Source of the DNA: Actinomycetota bacterium
GTDB lineage: Bacteria > Actinomycetota > Geothermincolia > Geothermincolales > RBG-13-55-18
NCBI GenBank assembly: GCA_016931915.1
Contig: JAFGDU010000139.1
Coordinates: forward strand, 1-56,617
DNA length: 56,617 bases
Direction of reading: 5' to 3'
Shown here: piece by piece, positions 49,796 through 56,617 of the stretch
Position numbering within the stretch: position 1 is the stretch's first letter
Layout of the letters: the number at the start of each line of letters is the position of its first letter
Program-made: the position numbers and the translations under genes
The notes under the pieces: generated by a model
Databases searched by the model: none
Seen by the model: only the letters and a program-made list of their open reading frames with translations
Told to the model about the DNA's origin: nothing

Positions 49796-52700
49796 GTGGA
49801 GATTTTACAGGAACTGGTAAACATTATAGAGGAGAGCATGGGAGCCTGGCCGCAGGGGACCGGTGCGGAGCAGGCCGGCCACTTCGCGGTCAAGGCGGAG
49901 GAGGAGATACATCCCTTCCTGGTGGGGTCTCTTTTTCGCACCCTCGCGGGACCGCTCCTCGCTGTTGTCCCGGGAAGGGCGGCGGAGGAAGAATTCTCCA
50001 TGCTGCTGGCCGAGCTCCTGGGCGGGGAAGCGGTGCGGCCGCTTCCCCTGCGAGAACTGGTCATCGCGGGGGAGCGTGGAGAGGACCCGGAGGCCGTAGC
50101 CCTGCGCTCACGCGCCCTCAAGGCACTGGCCGAAGACGAGCACGTGGTAGTGGTGTGCGAGGCTCGGGCTCTTTTACAGTCGTTTCCGCGCGGCGGGAAG
50201 TCGCTGACACCCCTGTCTTTCCGCGTGGATGCAGAGATGGACATGGACGAAGCGGTGCGGCGTATCGCATCCATGGGGTACGAAAGGGAATACCTGGTGG
50301 AGGGCGCGGGACAGTTCGCGGTGCGCGGAGGTATCCTTGACGTCTACGACCCCGGCTGGCCCCGACCGCTAAGGGTGGAGTTCTTCGGGGACAGGGTGGA
50401 GAGGATACGCCATTTCAACCCCGTCGATCAGCGTTCGGGTGAGGCCCGCGAGGAGACCGAGGTATACCCGGTGGTCTTGCCGGTGAAGAAGAACGGCGGA
50501 GAACGACTCCTGGATACTCTCGCCGCAGGGTCTGCCGTGGCTCTGTCGCAGCCCCTGGTGATAGGCGAAAGGTTGCGGGCGGCTGGAATGGACCTGTCTC
50601 CCGCGCAAGGGGCGGTGCGGAAAGGCCTCCCGGTGTTCGAACTGGACCCCATGGCCCCGCATCCCTCGGCCGCCGTGACCAGCCTTGGGGCAACGGAATA
50701 CCACGGACGGGTGGGCGCCTTCGTCTCAGAACTCGAGCAACTCCTCGCAGAGGGGTGGAGCGCCGCGATACTCCTGGACACCGAGGGCAGGCTGGAGAGG
50801 CTGCGCGAACTTGTGGTGGAAGCGGGCTTGACCATCGCCCTCGAGGGGACACCCAGACCGGGGGTGGCCTCGCTGCTGCGGGGGGGCTGGTCCCGGGGGT
50901 TCAAGTTGCCCGGCGAGAAGCTGGCGGTGTTCACCGAAAGGGATATCTTCGGCAGGCTGCGCCTGCGCGCGGCCCCGGCGGCCGCGGGCGGCGGGCGCCC
51001 CGTGGAGGGGTGGTGGGACCTAAGCGAGGGCGATTACGTGGTCCACGTCAACCACGGCATCTCCATATACGGCGGGCTGGTAAAACGCGAGGTCGATGGC
51101 GCGGTCCGTGAGTACCTGCTGCTTCGCTACGGCGGCGGGGACTCTCTTTACGTGCCTACCGACCGCATCGACCTCGTGCACCGCTACGTGGGAGCGGAGA
51201 AGCCGGTCGTACACCGCCTCTCCAGCCATCACTGGACGCGGGCGAAGCGAAAGGCCCGTTCCTCGGTGAAGGAAATGGCCTTCGACCTGCTCACGCTGTA
51301 CGCCGACCGCATGGCGGGAGAAGGTTACGCCTTCGGCCCCGACGACCCCTGGCAGCGGGAACTGGAGGGCTCGTTCCCCTACGTGGAGACCCCGGACCAG
51401 GAAAGCGCCATCCGGGACGTGAAGGAGGATATGGAGAAGACCATCCCCATGGACCGCCTGGTCTACGGTGATGTGGGATACGGTAAAACGGAGGTGGCCG
51501 TGCGTGCCGCCTTCAAGGCGGTGATGGACGGCAGGCAGGTGGCGTTGCTCGTTCCCACCACGGTGCTGGCACAGCAGCATCAGCGCACCTTCGCGGAGCG
51601 CTTCGCCTCTTTCCCGGTGCGCATCGAGACCCTGTCACGTTTCCGCAGCGGGGCGGAACAGAGGGAGGTGCTGGAGAAAGTGGCATCGGGCGAGGTGGAC
51701 GTGGTCATCGGCACCCACCGCCTGCTGCAGGAAGACGTGAAACTGGCCCAGCTGGGCCTGGTCATAGTGGACGAGGAACACCGCTTCGGGGTGGCTCAGA
51801 AGGAGCGCCTGAAGGCCTTGCGGCGCAGCGTGGACGTGCTTACCCTAACCGCCACGCCCATCCCCCGCACCCTGCAGATGTCCCTCTCCGGTATACGGGA
51901 CATGAGCGTCATCGATACCCCCATCGAGGAGCGTTACGCCGTGATCACCTCCGTGGGTCCTTACGACGACGAGCTGGTGCGCGAGGCCATCCGCAGGGAG
52001 CTGGAGCGCGAGGGCCAGGTCTTCTTCGTGCACAACCGCGTGCGTACCATCGACCGCGCGGCCCGCCGCGTACACGAACTCGTACCCGAGGCGAGGATAG
52101 TGGTAGGGCATGGACAGATGAAGGAGAGGAAGCTGGAGGCGGTGATGGAGGATTTCATCGCCGGCAGCGCCGACGTGCTGGTATGCACGACCATCGTCGA
52201 GTCGGGGCTGGACATCCCCAACGTGAACACGCTCATCGTGGACGGGGCGGAGAACCTGGGACTGTCGCAGCTCTATCACCTGCGCGGGAGGATCGGGAGG
52301 AGCAACCGCCAGGCCTATGCGTTCTTTCTCTTCCGCGAGGGAGGGTACATGACCGAGGGGGCCCTACAGAGGCTCAAGGTGATCCGCGACTTCTCGGAGC
52401 TGGGCTCCGGTTTGCGCGTGGCCATGAAGGACCTGGAGATAAGGGGCGCCGGGAACCTGCTCGGCGCTGAGCAGCACGGACACGTGGAGGCGGTGGGCTT
52501 CGAGCTCTACTGCCGCATGCTGGCGGATGCCGTGGACGAGCTGCGCGGACTGAGCCGTCCCCGCGCCTCGGAGGTGACCGTCGACGTACCCTTGCGCGCT
52601 TTCATCACCCCGGAGTACGTCTCGAAGACGTCGCGGCGCATCGAGATATACCGGCGCCTGGGCGAAGCCGCGAGCCAAGAGGGGATCTCCGCCCTCAGCG

Positions 52701-53038
52701 CGGAGGTGCGCGACCGTTATGGACCCTTGCCGCCGGAGGCGGAGAACCTCTTCGCGGTGGCGGGTCTGCGCCTGGCATGCATGGCCGCGGGGGTACGGGA
52801 GGTAGGCCACGACGGGGACGATATCGCCTTGCGCCTCGGGCCAGGTGGCGCGGCGGCGGCGGAGGCGCTGACGGCGGAGGCGGCAGGCGAGGGTAACCCC
52901 TGGAAAGCGTCCCGCTTCCGCGGGACCATGCAGGAGCTGGTCCTCTATTTCGAACCGGGCTCGTGGAAGGCCGAGGGGAGCAGGTATCTCGAAGGTATTA
53001 CCGCGTTACTGGGTGCTATACTCGCGGAAGAGCGTTAA
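49796..53038 (+). CDS. mfd: Transcription-repair coupling factor
   Basis: A 1080-residue Mfd that removes stalled RNA polymerase and recruits UvrA to the lesion. The N-terminal UvrB-like region includes [20 protein letters not shown] and FFGDRVERI. The RNAP-interacting domain follows ([17 protein letters not shown]). The translocase has Walker [49 protein letters not shown] and the TRG motif. The C-terminal UvrA-binding domain follows. GTG 49796 (after AAGGAGAGCC) is preferred; an upstream open frame from 49637 lacks Mfd sequence. Bacillus subtilis has pth-fin-mfd; fin is absent here. Confidence 0.95.
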   Translation: MEILQELVNIIEESMGAWPQGTGAEQAGHFAVKAEEEIHPFLVGSLFRTLAGPLLAVVPGRAAEEEFSMLLAELLGGEAVRPLPLRELVIAGERGEDPEAVALRSRALKALAEDEHVVVVCEARALLQSFPRGGKSLTPLSFRVDAEMDMDEAVRRIASMGYEREYLVEGAGQFAVRGGILDVYDPGWPRPLRVEFFGDRVERIRHFNPVDQRSGEAREETEVYPVVLPVKKNGGERLLDTLAAGSAVALSQPLVIGERLRAAGMDLSPAQGAVRKGLPVFELDPMAPHPSAAVTSLGATEYHGRVGAFVSELEQLLAEGWSAAILLDTEGRLERLRELVVEAGLTIALEGTPRPGVASLLRGGWSRGFKLPGEKLAVFTERDIFGRLRLRAAPAAAGGGRPVEGWWDLSEGDYVVHVNHGISIYGGLVKREVDGAVREYLLLRYGGGDSLYVPTDRIDLVHRYVGAEKPVVHRLSSHHWTRAKRKARSSVKEMAFDLLTLYADRMAGEGYAFGPDDPWQRELEGSFPYVETPDQESAIRDVKEDMEKTIPMDRLVYGDVGYGKTEVAVRAAFKAVMDGRQVALLVPTTVLAQQHQRTFAERFASFPVRIETLSRFRSGAEQREVLEKVASGEVDVVIGTHRLLQEDVKLAQLGLVIVDEEHRFGVAQKERLKALRRSVDVLTLTATPIPRTLQMSLSGIRDMSVIDTPIEERYAVITSVGPYDDELVREAIRRELEREGQVFFVHNRVRTIDRAARRVHELVPEARIVVGHGQMKERKLEAVMEDFIAGSADVLVCTTIVESGLDIPNVNTLIVDGAENLGLSQLYHLRGRIGRSNRQAYAFFLFREGGYMTEGALQRLKVIRDFSELGSGLRVAMKDLEIRGAGNLLGAEQHGHVEAVGFELYCRMLADAVDELRGLSRPRASEVTVDVPLRAFITPEYVSKTSRRIEIYRRLGEAASQEGISALSAEVRDRYGPLPPEAENLFAVAGLRLACMAAGVREVGHDGDDIALRLGPGGAAAAEALTAEAAGEGNPWKASRFRGTMQELVLYFEPGSWKAEGSRYLEGITALLGAILAEER

Positions 53039-53072
53039 CCCCTATTACGTAAGGACAAGGTTGGGTAATGGC
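53036..53072 (+). repeat. Partial subtype C repeat after mfd
   Basis: It starts in the mfd stop and reads AACCCCTATTACGTAAGG, then ACAAGGTTGGGTAATGG. This is the 3' third of the full element at 53104-53229. Confidence 0.7.
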
Positions 53073-53103
53073 AGATCGGGAAGTGGTTACTACCTGACTG
53101 CAA

Positions 53104-53229
53104 GGTATGGCAGCGAGAGCCAGGGCGAGACTAGCCCTGTGGGGTAAGGTGTTGCGTTTCGCGCCGCAGGCGCGAAATGTCAAGACCTGACCCCAACCAC
53201 TATTACGTAAGGAATAGGTTGGGTAATGG
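53104..53229 (+). repeat. Subtype C repeat, full copy 1, supplying the yabN start codon
   Basis: A roughly 126-bp element. A GGCGAGACTAGCCC stem region is followed by GTGGGGTAAGGTGTTGCG, the hairpin GCGCCGCAGGCGC (53161-53173), TGTCAAGACCTGACCCCAAC and then the end GGTTGGGTAATGG (53217-53229). It is nearly identical to 54703-54828. The ATG at 53226 in this end is the yabN start codon. The 3' arms CCCAACC/GGTTGGG and TATTAC/GTAATG interleave, as in a pseudoknot. Confidence 0.85.
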
Positions 53230-54665
53230 ATAAACCGGTTGTGCATGTGCTAGGACTCGGCCCCGGTCCCGTGGGGCTCATTACCGTGGAGACCATGGAG
53301 ATCCTGGAGAAGGCGGGCGAGGTGCTGGTGCGCACCTCACTCCACCCCTGCGTGAAAGACCTGCGGGAGCGGGGCGTGCGCATGCGCTTCATGGACTATC
53401 ATTACGAGGAGAACAGGTCGATGGAGGAGGTATATTCTTCCATGGTCGCGGAGGTGGTGGAGGAAGCGCGCGAGAGAGGCGAGGCCTACTACGCCGTCCC
53501 GGGGTTCGCGATGCTTGCGGAATGGACGGTGCAACTCCTCCTGGAGGAGGACGTGGAGGTGCGCTTGAGGGGGGCGGTGAGCTTCTTCGACGCCGTCCTT
53601 GGCGCGCTGGGGCTGGATGCCGTGGAGGGGATGCTCATACTGGATGCCGACCGCCTGCTGAACAAAGGCTACGGCATGCTCGACCCACGGGTGGCAACCC
53701 TCATAGCCCAGATAGACACGCGCCTCAAGGCCTCGGAGGTGAAGCTCCTGCTGCTGGAGGTATATCCCCCGTCCCATGGCGTGTACGTGGTGGGAGCGGC
53801 GGGTACGGCGGAGGAAAGGGTGGAGGATATACCCCTCGAGGAGCTGGACCACGAGGAGCGTTTCGACCACCTCACCACCATCTATCTTCACGCCCTGGAA
53901 GAGGCGGAGCTTTTCGATTTCCAGCGACTGCTGGATGTCGTCGCGCGCCTGCGCGCGCCGGACGGGTGCCCATGGGACCGCAAGCAGACCCACGAGTCGC
54001 TGGCCCGCCACATGGTGGAGGAAGCATACGAGGCGGTGGATGCCATCAACCACCAGGACTGGGACCACCTCTCGGAGGAATTGGGCGACCTCATGCTGCA
54101 GGTGATCCTACACGCGCAGCTCGGGCTGGAGGAGGGCACCTTCGACGTGAGGGATTCCCTGCACTCCATCATCTCCAAGCTGCTGCGGCGCCACCCCCAC
54201 GTCTTCGGGGAGGTGGAGCTGGAAACCCCCGAGGAGGTCATCGCCAGGTGGGAGCATATCAAGGCGGAGGAGCGGGGAGAGTCATCGGTGCTCGACGGCC
54301 TGACCGAGGGGCTGCCGGGCCTCCTTTACGCCTACAAGTTGCAGACGCGCGCCGCTCGTGTCGGCTTCGACTGGGAGGAAGCCGAGGATGTTCTGCCCAA
54401 GCTGCAGGAGGAACTGCGGGAGATCGAGGAGGTACTGCGCGGCGGGGGAGGCGACCTGGAGGGAGAGCTGGGGGACATGCTCTTCACCCTGGTGAATATA
54501 TGCCGCCATTATAAGGTGGATCCCGAGATCGCCCTGAGAGGGTCGTCGCGCAAGTTCGAGCGGCGATTTCGCGACATGGAAAGCAGGTGCGGCGAGGAGG
54601 GGCGGAACATGCAGGACTTGACCCTGGAGGAACTGGACTGCCTGTGGGAGGAGTCCAAAGAATAG
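53226..54665 (+). CDS. yabN: YabN-type tetrapyrrole methylase-fold / MazG pyrophosphohydrolase fusion
   Basis: A 479-residue bifunctional protein. Residues 1 to about 220 are a tetrapyrrole-methylase fold (VHVLGLGPGPVGLITVETME), of unproven activity in YabN. Residues about 233-479 are a MazG NTP pyrophosphohydrolase: RAPDGCPWDRKQTHESLARH, EEAYEAVDAINHQDWDHLSE (with the EExxE metal site) and a second MazG half near KLQEELREIEE. MazG clears aberrant NTPs. The start codon lies in a subtype C repeat, and an AAGG(A) lies 8-12 bp upstream. The order mfd-(spoVT-yabM)-yabN is as in Bacillus subtilis. Confidence 0.92.
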   Translation: MDKPVVHVLGLGPGPVGLITVETMEILEKAGEVLVRTSLHPCVKDLRERGVRMRFMDYHYEENRSMEEVYSSMVAEVVEEARERGEAYYAVPGFAMLAEWTVQLLLEEDVEVRLRGAVSFFDAVLGALGLDAVEGMLILDADRLLNKGYGMLDPRVATLIAQIDTRLKASEVKLLLLEVYPPSHGVYVVGAAGTAEERVEDIPLEELDHEERFDHLTTIYLHALEEAELFDFQRLLDVVARLRAPDGCPWDRKQTHESLARHMVEEAYEAVDAINHQDWDHLSEELGDLMLQVILHAQLGLEEGTFDVRDSLHSIISKLLRRHPHVFGEVELETPEEVIARWEHIKAEERGESSVLDGLTEGLPGLLYAYKLQTRAARVGFDWEEAEDVLPKLQEELREIEEVLRGGGGDLEGELGDMLFTLVNICRHYKVDPEIALRGSSRKFERRFRDMESRCGEEGRNMQDLTLEELDCLWEESKE

Positions 54666-54700
54666 TCTTTAGTCTTAAGTCTGAAGTCTGAAGAAAGACG
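54665..54700 (+). repeat. AAGTCTGAAG-type low-complexity repeat after yabN
   Basis: TCTTTAGTCTTAAGTCTGAA followed by GTCTGAAGAAAGACG. Same phrase as at 42484-42529, directly after a stop codon. Confidence 0.6.
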
Positions 54701-54702
54701 GA

Positions 54703-54828
54703 GGTTGGGTAGCGAGAGCCGGGGCGGGATTAGCCCCGTGGGGTAAGGTGTTGCGTTTCGCGCCGCAGGCGCGGAATGTCAAGACATGACCCCAACCCCC
54801 ATTACATAAGACCAAGGTTGGGTAATGG
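54703..54828 (+). repeat. Subtype C repeat, full copy 2
   Basis: Near-identical to 53104-53229. It contains GGGGCGGGATTAGCCCC (a hairpin), GTTTCGCGCCGCAGGCGCG, TGTCAAGACATGACCCCAAC and the end GGTTGGGTAATGG (54816-54828). The interleaved arms are CCCAACC (54791-54797) with GGTTGGG (54816-54822), and CCATTAC (54799-54805) with GTAATGG (54822-54828). Confidence 0.85.
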
Positions 54829-54859
54829 TAAGCGACCTTATACGTTTTACCTGGCAGCA

Positions 54860-54920
54860 AGGTCCGGTAGCGTGAGCCGGGGCGGGATTAGCCCAACCCC
54901 CATTGCGCAAGAATATGGTT
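54860..54920 (+). repeat. Subtype C repeat, internally deleted copy 3
   Basis: It reads GGTCCGGTAGCGTGAGCCGG, then GGCGGGATTAGCCCAACCCC, joining the first and last parts of the full copy and skipping the central hairpin. It runs into the leader of the SpoIID-like gene. Confidence 0.65.
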
Positions 54921-54926
54921 GAAGAC

Positions 54927-56617
54927 ATGAAAAAGATAGCAGCAATAATCCTGATAACATTCCTCGTCGCGCTGCTCCTGCCGCTGGGATCGGGTGGGGC
55001 GCTGGCCTTGCAGGAGACCTATACCTTCGAGGGCTCGGGATGGGGACACGGCGTGGGCATGTGCCAGGAGGGCGCCCGGGGGATGGCAGAGGCGGGCTTC
55101 GATTACGGCCAGATACTAACCTACTACTACACGGGGACGCAGGTGGGCGTGTGGGGCTGCCCGGTATCCATCCGGGTGGGATTGACCGAAAACCAGTCCG
55201 TCATCTACCTGGAAGCAGAGTCGGGTTCCTTCGCCTTCTATACCTCGGGCGGCGACATCCCCAACGCCGCGATGGTACCCGGAGGTACCTGGACGGTGGC
55301 CGCGGACGCACAGGGCCGCTTCTTCATCGTGCGTCCGGACGGCACCTGCGTGAACGACACCAGCTACGGCGGTATATACGAACCCCTTTACATACGCGGC
55401 TCCGGCGACGGGGACGTGCTGCGCCTGCCCCAGAACGGCAATCACGGCGTGAGCCATCTCTCGCAGTACACCCCGCTGGAACTCAATCTCTACGGAGGCG
55501 GGAGCCCCTACTTCCTGCGCGCCATCCTCATCAGCTGGTTCGAGACTTATCTCAGAGGGATCGCCGAGGTCCCCGGGAGCTGGCCGAAAGACGCGCTGAA
55601 GGCCCAGGTGGTCGCGGCGCGCTCCTACGCCGTGCGCTCCATGGGCAAGCACGCCTCCTCTAACTACGATATCTGCGACGGCGTGCACTGCCAGTATTAC
55701 CTCGGATACGACCAGGAGAAGGACCTGAATTGGGGGCAGGCGGTGGACGAGACGTGGGGACAGGTCCTCACCTACGGCGGCCAGGTGGCCCAGTGCTTCT
55801 ACTCGGCATCCTGCGGTGGACATACCGATAACAACGAGGACGTATGGTTCGGCTCCCCCGTGCCCTACCTGCGCGGGGTCCCCGATTCGTGGTGTATGAG
55901 CGATGCCAACTACTACGCCCACTGGCAGGTCTCCTATACCCGTTCCGAGATGGAATCCATCCTCAACGCTCGCAGCAGCACCTATGTCGGTACGCTTTAC
56001 GGCATGGACCTCTCTGACCGCACGCCGAGCGGCAGGGTCCGCTACGCCAGCTTCACCGGCAGCGCGGGAACGGTGCGCATCACCGGGGAGCAGCTGCGCG
56101 GTTACTTCAACCTGCGCAGCGCCATGGTCAACCTGCAGCCGGATAACTTCGACGAGTACCTCCTTCTGGCCAACCCCGGCAGCGACACGGTCTCGGCCCA
56201 GGTGAAGATGTATACGGCTACGGGCGCGGAGAGAGAGGTTGACGTGGAGCTTCCCGCCATGTCGCGCCGCACCGTGCACGTAGACGAGTATTTCTACAGC
56301 GCCGAGGTCTCGGCGGAGGTGGCGAGCAGCGGGGATATCGTGGCCGAGCGCGCCATGTATTTCGATTACGGGGGCGTGGACGATGGGGGTTCCTGCGAGC
56401 ACGGCGCCGCCGAGACCGCGACGGAATGGTATCTTGCAGAGGGATATACCGACCAGGCCTTCGACACCTGGATACTGGTCTTCAACCCGGGGGGAGAGCC
56501 CGCACACGTGGTCTTCGACCTGCTGCGCGAGGATGGACATACCGGGAAGGTGGAGATGGACGTGCCGGCCGGAGCGCGCTCCACCCTGAACGTGGACGCC
56601 GTGGATGGTTTTACGGC
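54927..56617 (+). CDS. SpoIID/LytB-type secreted peptidoglycan enzyme with FAEGYT repeats (partial, 3' cut)
   Basis: At least 563 residues, open at the right window edge. A signal peptide (KKIAAIILITFLVALLLPLG) leads to the SpoIID/LytB domain: YTFEGSGWGHGVGMCQEGAR, then AEVPGSWPKDALKAQVVAAR with the probable catalytic Glu, and CFYSASCGGHTDNNEDVWFG. SpoIID-like proteins are lytic transglycosylases or amidase activators acting on glycan strands. From about residue 405 two modules with FDEYLLLANP and YLAEGYTDQAFDTWILVFNP are spaced about 104 residues apart, matching the L,D-transpeptidase repeats at 24347-26440. ATG 54927 is chosen; an in-frame ATG at 54915 is close. SpoIID alone does not show sporulation. 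Confidence 0.88.
   Translation, partial: MKKIAAIILITFLVALLLPLGSGGALALQETYTFEGSGWGHGVGMCQEGARGMAEAGFDYGQILTYYYTGTQVGVWGCPVSIRVGLTENQSVIYLEAESGSFAFYTSGGDIPNAAMVPGGTWTVAADAQGRFFIVRPDGTCVNDTSYGGIYEPLYIRGSGDGDVLRLPQNGNHGVSHLSQYTPLELNLYGGGSPYFLRAILISWFETYLRGIAEVPGSWPKDALKAQVVAARSYAVRSMGKHASSNYDICDGVHCQYYLGYDQEKDLNWGQAVDETWGQVLTYGGQVAQCFYSASCGGHTDNNEDVWFGSPVPYLRGVPDSWCMSDANYYAHWQVSYTRSEMESILNARSSTYVGTLYGMDLSDRTPSGRVRYASFTGSAGTVRITGEQLRGYFNLRSAMVNLQPDNFDEYLLLANPGSDTVSAQVKMYTATGAEREVDVELPAMSRRTVHVDEYFYSAEVSAEVASSGDIVAERAMYFDYGGVDDGGSCEHGAAETATEWYLAEGYTDQAFDTWILVFNPGGEPAHVVFDLLREDGHTGKVEMDVPAGARSTLNVDAVDGFT

Overview
The window is about 56.6 kb of GC-rich, bacterial, chromosomal DNA with short intergenic gaps and many GTG/TTG starts that have good Shine-Dalgarno (SD) sites. 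Gene content suggests an anaerobic, Gram-positive-type organism. It has ATP-driven radical dehydratase/benzoyl-CoA-reductase-type enzymes, L,D-transpeptidase and SpoIID wall enzymes, AbrB/SpoVG regulators and trehalose synthesis. I infer a deep-branching, uncultured Actinomycetota (OPB41/Geothermincolia-like) lineage, with moderate confidence. No rRNA, CRISPR array, phage or transposase gene was seen.

Region 1 (1-5.9 kb) is a five-gene plus-strand cluster: one small and two colinear large 2-hydroxyacyl-CoA dehydratase/benzoyl-CoA reductase subunits around two activase ATPases. Two copies of an approximately 100-bp MITE-like repeat lie before it and inside it. Region 2 (6.2-9.5 kb) holds a SAM methyltransferase and a PocR-domain histidine kinase with its NarL-type response regulator. 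Region 3 (9.5-24 kb) is a surface-carbohydrate and osmolyte neighbourhood. It has a GT4 glycosyltransferase, NadE, a UDP-sugar dehydrogenase, a sugar epimerase with a CpsB-type phosphatase and an OtsB phosphatase, a GT20 OtsA-like synthase, TreT, a nitroreductase, an orphan ABC ATPase and two paralogues of an unrecognised two-halved CxxCG protein family. Region 4 (23-30 kb) encodes envelope proteins: a zinc-ribbon membrane protein, an L,D-transpeptidase with four exact 105-residue repeats, and a 976-residue lipoprotein made of two kinds of beta-propeller repeat.

Region 5 (30-56.6 kb) is a housekeeping block. Its gene order (rsmI, tatD/metG, abrB, rsmA, ispE, spoVG, glmU, prs, L25/pth, mfd, yabN) mirrors the metS-to-yabN region of Bacillus subtilis, but tatD-metG, rsmA and L25-pth are each on the opposite strand. 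Inserted among these genes are a third CxxCG paralogue, a glycosidase, lipoproteins, and an amidohydrolase/enolase-superfamily pair. The window ends inside a SpoIID-like gene whose C-terminal module matches the L,D-transpeptidase repeats.

The most unusual non-coding signal is a set of dispersed short repeats with a CTGACCCC / GGGGTCAG core. Seven copies sit at or just after a stop codon in the same sense orientation, and three build the stop codon into a small palindrome. A related longer, structured repeat flanks yabN and supplies its start codon. The undescribed candidates I rate highest are the three-member CxxCG family, the 105-residue wall-enzyme module, and this stop-codon-associated repeat family.
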